The position numbers were made by a program, and so were the translations under genes. DNA of 43,891 bases from Hydrogenophaga sp. Lineage in GTDB: Bacteria; Pseudomonadota; Gammaproteobacteria; Burkholderiales; Burkholderiaceae_C. The DNA is taken from assembly GCA_011391595.1 (NCBI GenBank), contig JAABQG010000029.1:1-43891 (forward strand), in the 5' to 3' direction. The notes below the pieces were generated by a model, which was not told the DNA's origin, made no database searches, and was given only the letters and a program-made list of their open reading frames with translations. Positions 27,505 through 35,752 of this stretch are shown here, piece after piece (positions within the stretch are counted from its first letter, which is position 1; the number at the start of each line of letters is the position of its first letter).

Positions 27505-28476
27505 TCAATCCAGCCGCGCACCCGACTTCTTCACCGCGTCCGCCCAACGTGGCGTTTCCGCGGCGAGGAATTTCGCGAAATCGTCCGACCCCAGGAACGC
27601 CGGATCAGCGCCCTGGGTGATCATGCGGTTGCGGATATCGGGCATCGCCAGAACCTGTTTGAAGGCGTCGCTGAGTTTGGCTACCACCTCTTTGGGCGTG
27701 CCCGCCGGCGCCAGGAAGCCATAGAAGCCCACCACCTCGAAGCCCTTGATGCCGGCCTCGATCACCGTCGGGATGTCCGGCAGGGCCGGGTTGCGTTCCC
27801 GGCTGGTCACGGCCAGCGCGCGCACTTTGCCCTGCTTGTGGTAGTTGGCCGCCTGGGGGATGGACTCGGCCATGAACTGCACCTGCCCGGCCATCAGGTC
27901 GGTGAAGGCCGGCGCGCTGCCGCGGTAGGGGATGTGCACCATGAAAAGGCCGGTCTCGGTCTTGAACATCTCGGGCACCAGATGGCTGATGCCGCCGTTG
28001 CCGGCTGAGCCATAGTTCACCTGGCCGGGGCGGGCGCGGGCGTAGTCCATGAACTCCTTCAGGCTGTTGGCCGGCACCTTCGGGTTGACCAGCAACGCCA
28101 GTGGCTGCATGGCGGTGCGCGCGATGGGCGTGAAGTCCTTCAGCGTGGCGTAGGGCAGCTTGCTGTACAGCGCGGGGTTGATCACCATCACGCCGGTGTT
28201 GGCCAGCATCAAGGTGTAGCCGTCGGCCGGAGCCTTCATCACCTCCTGCGCGCCCACCGTGCCGCCGGCGCCGGACTTGTAGTCGATCAGCACCGGCTGG
28301 CCCAGCACCGCCTGCAGCTTGTCCGACAGCAGGCGCGCGTGCTGGTCGAGCGGGCCCCCGGCCGGGAAACCGACGACGATGCGGATCGGCTTTTCAGGAA
28401 ACGCGGCGGCGGCCAGCGTGCAGGCGGCCAGGGCGGCTGCCGCGAAAGCGAAACGGACGAACGGGATGACGCGCAT
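27505..28476 (-). CDS. Bug-family tripartite tricarboxylate transporter substrate-binding protein
   Basis: 323 residues. Sec signal (RFAFAAAALAACTLAAAA) then the canonical mature start FPEKPIRIVVGFPAGGPLDQ. Later family motifs include YKSGAGGTVGAQEV, NYGSAGNGG and HIPYRGSAPAFTDLMAGQV. Bug receptors are periplasmic and bind small carboxylates; most are orphans without nearby membrane subunits, and none are seen here. The start at 28476 has AAGGAG upstream, which excludes the 21-residue extension. It is divergent from an acyl-CoA ligase with 135 bases between, suggesting (inference) that the ligand is an acid activated by that enzyme. Confidence 0.92.
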   Translation of the reverse strand: MRVIPFVRFAFAAAALAACTLAAAAFPEKPIRIVVGFPAGGPLDQHARLLSDKLQAVLGQPVLIDYKSGAGGTVGAQEVMKAPADGYTLMLANTGVMVINPALYSKLPYATLKDFTPIARTAMQPLALLVNPKVPANSLKEFMDYARARPGQVNYGSAGNGGISHLVPEMFKTETGLFMVHIPYRGSAPAFTDLMAGQVQFMAESIPQAANYHKQGKVRALAVTSRERNPALPDIPTVIEAGIKGFEVVGFYGFLAPAGTPKEVVAKLSDAFKQVLAMPDIRNRMITQGADPAFLGSDDFAKFLAAETPRWADAVKKSGARLD

Positions 28477-28611
28477 GCAAAAACTCCTTGTGATGCCCCG
28501 GATGATAGACAGGCCAGGGCCTGGTCGCCACCGTGACAACCCGAGGCCGGCGCATCGGGCGTCCGCGGTTTAGCATCACCCATCCGGCGTCATGCCGACC
28601 CAGGAGACACC

Positions 28612-30312
28612 ATGCCAGAAGCCGTTCGTGCCCACTACAAGTTCTGGCCGAAGCGGCTGCCCCACGCCATCACGCCACCGGCGACCTCGCTGTGGGACAA
28701 CCTGGCGATCAGCGCCCTGCGCTACCCGGACAAGGCGGCCTTGGTGTTTTTCGGGCGGGTGTTCACCTACGCGCAGGTCGTGCAGCAGGCCGAACGGCTG
28801 GCGGCGCGGCTGGCGGCGCTCGGCGTGGGCAAGGGCGATCGCGTGGTGCTGAACATGCAGAACTGCCCGCAGCTGGTGATCGCTCATTTCGCCATCCTGC
28901 GCGCCAATGCCGTGGTGGTGCCGGTGAATCCGATGAACCGCGCCGAAGAACTCAAGCACACCATCACCGACCCCGACGCCAAGGTCGCCCTGACCACCGC
29001 CGACCTCGCGGCCGAACTGGCGCGCGCCAGCGACGCCCTGCCCGAGGCGCAGCGCCTGGCGCACCTGATCGTCACCCATTTCACCGATGGCTTCGACGGC
29101 AACGTGAGCGGCGCCGACGCACCGCCCGAGGCCTGGGCCGACTGGCTGCTGACCCATCACGTCCCGCCCACCCTGGCCGGCGGGGCCGTGCACAGCTGGC
29201 ACGACGCCCTGGCCAACGAGTTGCCGCTGCCCGAACTGACCGTCGGGCCGCCGGACCTGTCCATCCTGCCCTACACCAGCGGCACGACGGGCCTGCCCAA
29301 GGGCTGCATGCACACCCATGCCAGCATCATGCACAACGCCATGGCGGGCGGGATCTGGAGCAACGCCACGCCCGACGGCGTCACGCTCATCGTGGTGCCG
29401 ATGTTCCATATCACGGGCATGGTCAGCATCATGCACAGCACCGTTTTCACTGGGGCCACGGCCGTGATCATGCCGCGCTGGGACCGCGACCTGGCCGGCC
29501 GGCTGATCTCACGCTGGAAAGTCACGACCTGGGGCAACATCCCCACGATGGTGATCGACCTGCTGGCCAGCCCGAGCTTCGACAAGTACGACCTGTCCAG
29601 CCTGGTCTACATCGGCGGCGGCGGCGCGGCCATGCCGCAGGCCGTGGCGCAGCGCCTGCTCGACCTGTTCGGCCTGAAGTACGTGGAAGGCTACGGCCTG
29701 ACCGAAACCGCGGCCCCCTCGCATTCCAACCCGCCCGACGCCCCCAAGCAGCAGTGCCTGGGCATCCCCTACCTGAGCACCGACGCGCGCGTGATCGACC
29801 CCGAGACGCTGCAGGAGCTGCCGCAGGGCGAGGCCGGCGAGATCGTCATCCACGGCCCCGAGGTGTTCCAAGGTTACTGGAAGCGGCCCGAGGCCACGGC
29901 CCAGGCCTTCATCGAGCTGGACGGCAAGCGCTTCTTCCGCTCCGGCGACCTGGGCCGCATCGACGAGGACGGCTATTTCTTCATGACCGACCGGCTCAAG
30001 CGCATGATCAATGCCAGTGGCTTCAAGGTCTGGCCGGCCGAAGTCGAGGCGCTGATGTTCCGCCACCCCGCCATCCAGGAGGCCTGCATCATCTCCACGA
30101 AAGACGCCTACCGTGGCGAGTCGGTCAAGGCCGTGGTGGTGCTGCGCCAGAGCCACCGGGGCCAAGTGTCAGAGCAGGACATCATCGACTGGTGCCGCGA
30201 CCATATGGCTGTCTACAAGGTGCCGCGGGTGGTGAAGTTTGTCGAAGCTCTGCCGAAGAGCGGCAGCGGCAAGGTGATGTGGCGGACGTTGCAGGAGCTG
30301 GAGGGGGCTTGA
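28612..30312 (+). CDS. AMP-binding acyl-CoA ligase (long-chain fatty-acid type)
   Basis: 566 residues of the ANL superfamily: ATP-dependent activation of a carboxylic acid to acyl-AMP and then acyl-CoA. P-loop YTSGTTGLPKG at 221-231, A5 motif YGLTET, A7 motif YFFMTDRLKRMI preceded by FFRSGDLG, A8-like NASGFKVWPAEVEA, and the C-terminal catalytic Lys554 in PKSGSGKVMWRTL. No signal peptide. The chain length of the substrate cannot be fixed from sequence. CCAGGAGACACC precedes the ATG. Divergent arrangement with the Bug receptor hints at linked uptake and activation. A dispersed repeat begins 31 bases after the stop. Confidence 0.9.
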   Translation: MPEAVRAHYKFWPKRLPHAITPPATSLWDNLAISALRYPDKAALVFFGRVFTYAQVVQQAERLAARLAALGVGKGDRVVLNMQNCPQLVIAHFAILRANAVVVPVNPMNRAEELKHTITDPDAKVALTTADLAAELARASDALPEAQRLAHLIVTHFTDGFDGNVSGADAPPEAWADWLLTHHVPPTLAGGAVHSWHDALANELPLPELTVGPPDLSILPYTSGTTGLPKGCMHTHASIMHNAMAGGIWSNATPDGVTLIVVPMFHITGMVSIMHSTVFTGATAVIMPRWDRDLAGRLISRWKVTTWGNIPTMVIDLLASPSFDKYDLSSLVYIGGGGAAMPQAVAQRLLDLFGLKYVEGYGLTETAAPSHSNPPDAPKQQCLGIPYLSTDARVIDPETLQELPQGEAGEIVIHGPEVFQGYWKRPEATAQAFIELDGKRFFRSGDLGRIDEDGYFFMTDRLKRMINASGFKVWPAEVEALMFRHPAIQEACIISTKDAYRGESVKAVVVLRQSHRGQVSEQDIIDWCRDHMAVYKVPRVVKFVEALPKSGSGKVMWRTLQELEGA

Positions 30313-30343
30313 AGTGCTATTTCTCAGTCAAATTGGCATCATC

Positions 30344-30383
30344 CCAGCGTCGAATGGTCTTTATTTGCTCTTGATTGCGTAGC
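30344..30383. repeat. dispersed intergenic repeat, copy
   Basis: The core CCAGCGTCGAATGGTC (30344-30359) is identical to 35689-35704 and matches the reverse complement of 10285-10300 at 14 of 16 positions. Similarity continues through GCT and TAGnGT to about 30386. The 208-base gap before the channel gene holds this element and no other recognised feature. Confidence 0.65.
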
Positions 30384-30520
30384 GTCGAGAATTGATCGGG
30401 TGTGGCGCCCAGCCTTGGGCGGCGACGCAGAGCGCGCCCCTGGGAACAAACCGGCGACCCGCCGCGCCGCACGGGCACAATCGTGACCATCAAACCCGCC
30501 GACACGAAACGCTCCTTCGC

Positions 30521-31417
30521 ATGAACACACCGGTTCCACCTGCCAGCGACGAGAAGGCCCTGGGCAAGCCCCTGGAGGGCTGGCGCCTGCGGCTCTACAC
30601 CATCATTTTCGAGGCGGATACGCCCGCGGGCCGGCTCTTTGACCGGTGGTTGATCGCACTGATCCTGCTGAGCCTGGTGGTCGTCGTGGCCGACAGTGTG
30701 GAGGGGCTGCACAAGTACCTTGCCAGGCCCTTCAACGTGCTGGAATGGGTTTTCACCCTAGCGTTCACGCTGGAGTACGTGGCCCGCCTGGCCTGCGTGC
30801 GGCATCCCCTGCGCTACGCCACGAGCTTCTTCGGCATTGTCGACCTGCTGGCCATCCTGCCCACCTATCTGGCCTTGCTGGTGCCGGAACTGCATGCGCT
30901 GATCGACGTGCGCGTGTTGCGCCTGTTGCGTGTGTTCCGGATCTTCAAGCTCGCGGCCTATGTGTCGGAATACCAGTCGCTGGGCGGTGCCCTGGTGGCC
31001 AGCCGGCGCAAGATCATGGTGTTCCTGTCGGTGGTGCTGATGATCGTGGTGGTGATGGGCACGCTGATGTACGTCGTCGAGGGGCCGACCAATGGCTTCA
31101 CGAGCATCCCCGTGTCGGTCTACTGGGCGATTACGACCATGACCACGGTGGGCTTTGGCGACATCACGCCAAAGACCGACCTGGGGCGGCTGATCGCGTC
31201 GATGATGATGCTGCTGGGCTGGGGCACGCTGGCGGTGCCCACCGGCATCGTCACGTCGGAAATGGCCGCGCAGCGCCTGCGGCCGCAGGTCGCGACCACC
31301 ACGCGCACCTGCCATGAGTGCCTGACCGAGGGGCATGCCCCCGAGGCGCGCTACTGCATGCATTGCGGCGCGATGCTCCCGGCCTATCAGGACGGGCGGG
31401 CGATTGCGCCCCGTTGA
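30521..31417 (+). CDS. voltage-gated potassium channel with C-terminal zinc ribbon
   Basis: 298 residues, inner membrane, six-helix ion-transport fold: S1 about 43-60, S2 70-90, S3 100-122, S4 131-147 with Arg at three-residue steps (RVLRLLRVFRIFK), S5 165-187, pore helix and selectivity filter TTVGFGD (208-214), S6 222-245. The filter predicts K+ selectivity. After S6 a short tail has Cys264, Cys267, Cys279 and Cys282 (TCHECLTEG and RYCMHCGAML), a CxxC-x11-CxxC zinc ribbon. Channels usually end in RCK or cyclic-nucleotide domains, so this tail is a different kind of cytoplasmic module. The ATG at 30521 gives the shortest frame that keeps the whole fold. Confidence 0.9.
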   Translation: MNTPVPPASDEKALGKPLEGWRLRLYTIIFEADTPAGRLFDRWLIALILLSLVVVVADSVEGLHKYLARPFNVLEWVFTLAFTLEYVARLACVRHPLRYATSFFGIVDLLAILPTYLALLVPELHALIDVRVLRLLRVFRIFKLAAYVSEYQSLGGALVASRRKIMVFLSVVLMIVVVMGTLMYVVEGPTNGFTSIPVSVYWAITTMTTVGFGDITPKTDLGRLIASMMMLLGWGTLAVPTGIVTSEMAAQRLRPQVATTTRTCHECLTEGHAPEARYCMHCGAMLPAYQDGRAIAPR

Positions 31418-31521
31418 TTCGGCCCGATCAAGAATGAAACCGTACGCCTGAACGGAACCATAAACATCAACGGGTCGAATCTTTCGGCAAGAAGTCCGGC
31501 CCAACCGGTTGCTGTGCCGGG

Positions 31522-31575
31522 GCTTGTCGCTTGGGCAACCTGCCGCCGCCAGGGGCGACAGCAAGGTCAGTCGCC
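31522..31575 (+). promoter_or_regulatory. mutually exclusive stem arms in the mesD leader
   Basis: Three short arms can pair in two ways: TGTCGC (31525-31530) with GCGACA (31555-31560), or GGCGAC (31554-31559) with GTCGCC (31570-31575). Both stems are perfect 6-bp pairings and they share the middle arm. The arrangement resembles an attenuator or riboswitch expression platform, but I see no known methionine, SAM or SAH riboswitch core and the region may not even be transcribed. Confidence 0.3.
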
Positions 31576-31611
31576 GGATGCCAAAATGCGTCGAAACCAA
31601 GGAGCCTCCGT

Positions 31612-32655
31612 ATGTCCCTCGCACCCTCGACCCCATTTCCCACCGCCATTGCCGGCAGTCTGCCCAAGCCCGCATGGCTGGCCGAAACCAACAAGCTCTG
31701 GCCGAAATGGCAGGCCGAAGGCACTGAATTGCTGCAGGCCAAGGCCGACGCCACGCTGCTGTGGATCAAGCTGCAGGAAGACGCCGGGCTGGACATCGTG
31801 GGCGACGGCGAGCAGTCGCGCCAGCATTTCGTGCACGGCTTTCTGGAGCAGGTCGAAGGCATCGACTTCGAGCACAAGGTGAAGATGGGCATCCGCGACA
31901 ACCGCTATGACGCGATGGTGCCGCAGGTGGTGGCGCCGCTGCGGCTGAAGGGGCGTGTGCATGCGTTCGAGGCTCAACTGGCGCGTGCCCACACGAAGAA
32001 GAAACTCAAGTTCACGCTGCCCGGCCCGATGACCATCGTGGACACCGTGGCCGACCGTTTTTATGGCGACAAGGTCAAGATGGCTTTCGCCTTTGCCGAG
32101 TTGCTGAACCAGGAGGCGCTGGCCCTGCAGGCCGACGGCGTGGACATCATCCAGTTCGACGAGCCGGCCTTCAATGTGTACATGAAGGAAGCCGCCGACT
32201 GGGGCGTGAAGGCGCTGGAGCGCGCCGCGCAGGGGCTGACCTGCACCACGGCGGTCCACATCTGCTACGGCTACGGCATCCAGGCCAATGTGGACTGGAA
32301 GCAGACGCTGGGCGACGAGTGGCGCCAGTACGAGGAGATCTTCCCGGCGCTGGCAAAGAGCAGCATCCGGCAGGTGAGCCTGGAGTGCTACCACTCGCAC
32401 GTGCCGCCGCACCTCATGAAGCTGCTGGAAGGCAAGGATGTGCTGGTCGGCGTGATCGACGTGGCCAGCGATGTGATCGAGACGCCGGAGCAGGTGGCTG
32501 ACACCATTGGTGCCGCGCTGCAGTTCGTGCCGAAAAACCGCCTGTTTGCCTGCACCAATTGCGGCCTGGCGCCGATGAGCCGCGAGGTGGCGCAGAAGAA
32601 GCTCGAAGCGCTGGCGCAGGGCGCGGCACTGGCCCGCCAGCGGTACGGCACTTGA
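31612..32655 (+). CDS. core-type methionine synthase, MesD-like
   Basis: 347 residues, about half of MetE: only the C-terminal catalytic barrel is present. Zinc and homocysteine-site ligands are visible as His216 and Cys218 (VHICYGYG), Glu258 (SLECYHSH) and Cys317 (CTNCGLAP). The opening AGSLPKPAWLAE, the GDGEQSRQHF motif and IIQFDEPAFNVY match the MesD group as I recall it, which makes methionine from homocysteine without folate and needs a partner oxygenase-like protein, MesX (DUF1852), in other bacteria. No MesX gene adjoins it here. The ATG at 31612 has AAGGAG at 31599-31604. A serine hydrolase gene follows by 14 bases. Confidence 0.85.
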   Translation: MSLAPSTPFPTAIAGSLPKPAWLAETNKLWPKWQAEGTELLQAKADATLLWIKLQEDAGLDIVGDGEQSRQHFVHGFLEQVEGIDFEHKVKMGIRDNRYDAMVPQVVAPLRLKGRVHAFEAQLARAHTKKKLKFTLPGPMTIVDTVADRFYGDKVKMAFAFAELLNQEALALQADGVDIIQFDEPAFNVYMKEAADWGVKALERAAQGLTCTTAVHICYGYGIQANVDWKQTLGDEWRQYEEIFPALAKSSIRQVSLECYHSHVPPHLMKLLEGKDVLVGVIDVASDVIETPEQVADTIGAALQFVPKNRLFACTNCGLAPMSREVAQKKLEALAQGAALARQRYGT

Positions 32656-32669
32656 GGAGGACTTCGACG

Positions 32670-33863
32670 ATGCACAACCTGCCTTTTGCCGCGCCGGCGG
32701 ACGTCGGCCTGTGTCCGCTGCGCGCGCAGCGCCTGCTCGACGTGCTGCAATCGGAGATTGATCGCCAGCGCCTGCCGGGCGCCGTGGCCCTGGTGGCGCG
32801 GCGCGGCAAGGTTGCGGTGTTCGAGCACCTCGGCCGCCAGGACCCGGCCGTCGGCACGCCGATGACGCGCGATTCGATCTTCCGCATCTATTCAATGACC
32901 AAGCCGATTGTCTCGGTGGCAACGATGATGCTGATGGAGCAGGGCCGACTGCTACTGAGCGATCCGGTGGCGAAATATCTGCCGGAGTTCGCCGGGCAGC
33001 AGGTCGCAGTCGAGCAGGGCGGGCACGTGCGGCTTGAGACGCTGGCCCGGCCCGCGACGGTGCAGGATCTGCTGCGCCACACGGCGGGACTGACCTATGA
33101 ATTCCTGGGCGAGTCGTTTGTGCAGCGCCAGTATGCGGCGGATCAGATGGGCTCTCGGGAACGCAGCAATGCCGCCTTCTGCGAAACCCTGGCAGGCATC
33201 CCGCTGATGTTCCAGCCCGCCAGTGTGTGGGAATACAGCCGCGCCACCGATGTGCTGGGGCGGCTGGTGGAAGTGGTCAGCGGCCAGACGCTTGGCGCGC
33301 ACCTGGCGGAGCATGTCTTCGAGCCGCTGGGCATGACCGACACCGGCTTCACGGTGCCGCCCCAGCATCTGGCACGCATGGCCGAGCCCTTTGCGCACGA
33401 CCCTGACGGCGCCGAACCCATGGCAGTGACCGACTTCCGCGAACCCGGCCGCATGGAAGGCGGCGGTGGCGGGCTGGTCTCCACCGCGCGCGACTACGCG
33501 CGCTTCCTGCAGTTCATGATGAACAAGGGCGCGCTGGACGGCGTGCGCCTGCTCGGGCCACGCACGGTGGACTACATGACGGCCGATCATCTGGGCGCGA
33601 TCCCCGTCGCGGCGGGCGCAAGCGCGGCACTGCTGCCGCCGGGGCACGGCTTCGGCCTCGGATTTGCGGTGCGCCTGGCGACGGGCATCGCCCCCACACC
33701 CGGCTCGGCAGGCATGTATTACTGGGGCGGCATTGCCGGAACCACCTTCTTCGTCGACCCGGCGCAGGAATTGTTTGCCCTGCTGATGATCCAGGCGCCG
33801 AACCAGCGGGAGTTCTATCGCCCGCTGTTCCGTGACATGGTGTACGCCATGCTGGTGGACTGA
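32670..33863 (+). CDS. serine hydrolase, class C beta-lactamase family
   Basis: 397 residues. The SxxK nucleophile motif is Ser75-Met-Thr-Lys78 in RIYSMTKPI, and the second motif is Tyr189-Ser-Arg (WEYSRATDV). A HGFGLGF segment near the end fits the third motif region. No signal peptide is seen, so it is probably a cytoplasmic esterase or peptidase and not a resistance beta-lactamase, as for most proteins of the group. The ATG at 32670 is preceded by GAGGAGG, which itself overlaps the mesD stop; the two genes are almost certainly co-translated in one transcript. The substrate is unknown. Confidence 0.88.
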   Translation: MHNLPFAAPADVGLCPLRAQRLLDVLQSEIDRQRLPGAVALVARRGKVAVFEHLGRQDPAVGTPMTRDSIFRIYSMTKPIVSVATMMLMEQGRLLLSDPVAKYLPEFAGQQVAVEQGGHVRLETLARPATVQDLLRHTAGLTYEFLGESFVQRQYAADQMGSRERSNAAFCETLAGIPLMFQPASVWEYSRATDVLGRLVEVVSGQTLGAHLAEHVFEPLGMTDTGFTVPPQHLARMAEPFAHDPDGAEPMAVTDFREPGRMEGGGGGLVSTARDYARFLQFMMNKGALDGVRLLGPRTVDYMTADHLGAIPVAAGASAALLPPGHGFGLGFAVRLATGIAPTPGSAGMYYWGGIAGTTFFVDPAQELFALLMIQAPNQREFYRPLFRDMVYAMLVD

Positions 33864-33906
33864 TCGATCTGCCATGTCTCGCATCCCCGATCTCTCTGGA
33901 GTCTCC

Positions 33907-34713
33907 GTGCCAAGCACCGCAAAGAAGAAGCCCACAGCCTTGGTCACCGGCGCCTCGTCCGGCATTGGCGAGGCGCTGGCCGGCCTGTTTGCCGCTGCCG
34001 GTCATGACCTGGTGCTGGTCGCGCGCAGCGCCGACAAGCTGAAGGCGCTTGCCGCCGCGCTGTCGGCCCGGCATGGCGCCCAGGTCCGGGTCGAGCCCGC
34101 CGACTTGTCGAAGTCCGGCGCGGCCGGTATCCTCGCCGACCGGCTCAAGCGGGCCCGCGTGCCGGTGGACGTGCTGGTCAACAACGCAGGGGTGCTGACG
34201 CAGGGCCGGTTCGCGGCCATGAGCGCGGCCAGCCAGCAGCAGATGATCGACCTCAATATCTCGGGCCTGACCGCCATGCTGTCGGCCTTCGTGCCGGCCA
34301 TGGTGGCGCGCGGCGCGGGCCGGGTGCTCAACGTGGCCTCGATCGCGTCATTCCAGCCGGTGCCCTCGCTGGCCACCTATGCGGCCACCAAGGCCTATGT
34401 GCTGTCGCTCACCGAGTCGCTGTCGGAAGAACTGCGCGGCAGCGGCGTCAGCATCACCGCCCTGTGCCCCGGCATCACCGCCACCGGCATGCTGGAGCAG
34501 GCGGTGGGCGTCAATCCGCAGGTCTCGCGCATTCCCGGCTTCCTGATCGGCGATGTGACCGATGTGGCGCGCCAGGGTTTCGACGCCTGCATGAAAGGCG
34601 ATGTCATTTGCGTGCCGGGCGTGGTGAACCAGGCCGCGATGCTGGCCTCGCGCAGCACGCCAAAATGGCTGTTGCGGCGTATATCGGGCCTGCTGGGGCG
34701 GCAGATGGCGTAA
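33907..34713 (+). CDS. SDR-family oxidoreductase
   Basis: 268 residues from a GTG start at 33907, chosen because GGAG lies five bases upstream; an in-frame ATG at 33874 is the alternative and adds 11 residues. Classical SDR: TGASSGIG (14-21), NNAG (92-95), Ser145, Tyr158 and Lys162 (YAATKAYVLSLTESLSEEL). Arg40 after the second strand (LVARSADKL) suggests NADP. The C-terminal part lacks the usual VDGG ending and has PKWLLRRISGLLGRQMA, as in the DltE/YqjQ-like group. It is 43 bases downstream of the hydrolase gene on the same strand. Confidence 0.87.
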   Translation: MPSTAKKKPTALVTGASSGIGEALAGLFAAAGHDLVLVARSADKLKALAAALSARHGAQVRVEPADLSKSGAAGILADRLKRARVPVDVLVNNAGVLTQGRFAAMSAASQQQMIDLNISGLTAMLSAFVPAMVARGAGRVLNVASIASFQPVPSLATYAATKAYVLSLTESLSEELRGSGVSITALCPGITATGMLEQAVGVNPQVSRIPGFLIGDVTDVARQGFDACMKGDVICVPGVVNQAAMLASRSTPKWLLRRISGLLGRQMA

Positions 34714-34783
34714 ACGCGGGGACGGCCGTGCATCAGGCCCGGTTCTTGCGGCCACCCTGTGCCCCGCAGTGTAGAAAGCTCTC

Positions 34784-35662
34784 ATGGTCCGACTGAAATT
34801 TTCGATTGAACTGAACTACGACATCACCGCGCCGGGCTGCGATTTCATCTTCAACATCCAGGCGGCGCAGACCGGGCACCAGACCGTGGTCAGCGAGTCG
34901 CTGGGCATCAGCCAGGTGCTGTCCCCCACCAGTTACACCGATCCGGTCACGCACACCCGTTTTCTGCGGCTCAAGGCGTTTGCCGGCCCGCTCACGGTGC
35001 GCTACGACGCAACCGTGGACCTGAATCATTTCACCGCACCACCGGAACAGATTGGCGAGGTGAGCATCGCCAACCTGCCCGGGCCGGTACTGCCCTACAT
35101 CTACCCCAGCCGCTACTGCCAGTCTGACCGTCTGCACCAGTTGGCGGTCAAGGAGTTTGGCCATCTTTGGCAGGGCTACAGCCGGGTGCAGTCCATCCGC
35201 GACTGGGTGCAAAACCGCGTGACCTTCCGTTCCAACAGTTCCACCGGCAACACCACGGCGGTCGACACCCTGGTGGAGGAGGTCGGGGTGTGCCGCGACT
35301 TTGCCCACCTGATGATCGCGCTGTGCCGCGCGGTCAACATCCCGGCGCGTTTTGCCACCGGCATCGACTACGGCGCCGCGCCGGTGCTCGGGCCGCCGGA
35401 CTTTCACGCTTATGTCGAGGTCTATCTGGGCGACCGCTGGTACATCTTTGACCCGTCGGGCGTGGCCATCCCCATGGGCTTCGTGCGTTTCGGCACCGGG
35501 CGCGATGCGGCCGACGCAGCCTTTGCCACGATCTTCGGCGGCGTCGTCGGCGCCGCGCCGGGCATCTTCATCGAGGCCATTCCCAACGCCAGGGGGATGC
35601 TGGTGGTGCCGGTGCACGTGCCCTATGGGCTGTCCACCGACGGACAGCTCGTCCGGAATTGA
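34784..35662 (+). CDS. transglutaminase-like family protein
   Basis: 292 residues. N-terminal beta-rich domain (about 1-100), then a transglutaminase-core fold with the full catalytic triad: Cys170 in EVGVCRDFAH, His208 in DFHAYVEVYL and Asp223 in YIFDPSGVA. In bacteria this family acts as cysteine proteases or amide ligases; several members are encoded with peptide-tag systems, but none of the usual partners (alpha-E, circularly permuted ATP-grasp) is nearby. No signal peptide, so probably cytoplasmic. The ATG at 34784 has only a weak ribosome-binding site. A dispersed repeat begins 26 bases after the stop. Confidence 0.88.
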   Translation: MVRLKFSIELNYDITAPGCDFIFNIQAAQTGHQTVVSESLGISQVLSPTSYTDPVTHTRFLRLKAFAGPLTVRYDATVDLNHFTAPPEQIGEVSIANLPGPVLPYIYPSRYCQSDRLHQLAVKEFGHLWQGYSRVQSIRDWVQNRVTFRSNSSTGNTTAVDTLVEEVGVCRDFAHLMIALCRAVNIPARFATGIDYGAAPVLGPPDFHAYVEVYLGDRWYIFDPSGVAIPMGFVRFGTGRDAADAAFATIFGGVVGAAPGIFIEAIPNARGMLVVPVHVPYGLSTDGQLVRN

Positions 35663-35688
35663 AGATTTGACGATAATTCGCCTGCAGT

Positions 35689-35728
35689 CCAGCGTCGAAT
35701 GGTCATTGCCAGCTATGACTTCGATAGT
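35689..35728. repeat. dispersed intergenic repeat, copy
   Basis: The core CCAGCGTCGAATGGTC (35689-35704) is identical to 30344-30359, and further matches at GCT and TAGTGT keep the same spacing. It lies between the transglutaminase stop and the next ribosome-binding site, so its right end forms part of the leader of the gene at 35753. Confidence 0.65.
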
Positions 35729-35752
35729 GTTCGGAGCACCCGAGGAAATTCC

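Noticed and set aside
31414-31431. TTGAT-N8-ATCAA palindrome at the end of the channel gene, considered as an FNR site
   Set aside because: The spacer is eight bases where FNR/CRP-type sites need four; it is better read as a small bulged hairpin without a T-run.
31418-31611. SAM or SAH riboswitch in front of the methionine synthase
   Set aside because: None of the conserved core sequences of these riboswitches could be found; only alternative short stems are present.
34784-35662. Transglutaminase-like gene as part of a peptide-tagging or amide-ligase system
   Set aside because: The usual partner genes (alpha-E domain protein, circularly permuted ATP-grasp) are not in the surrounding 10 kb.
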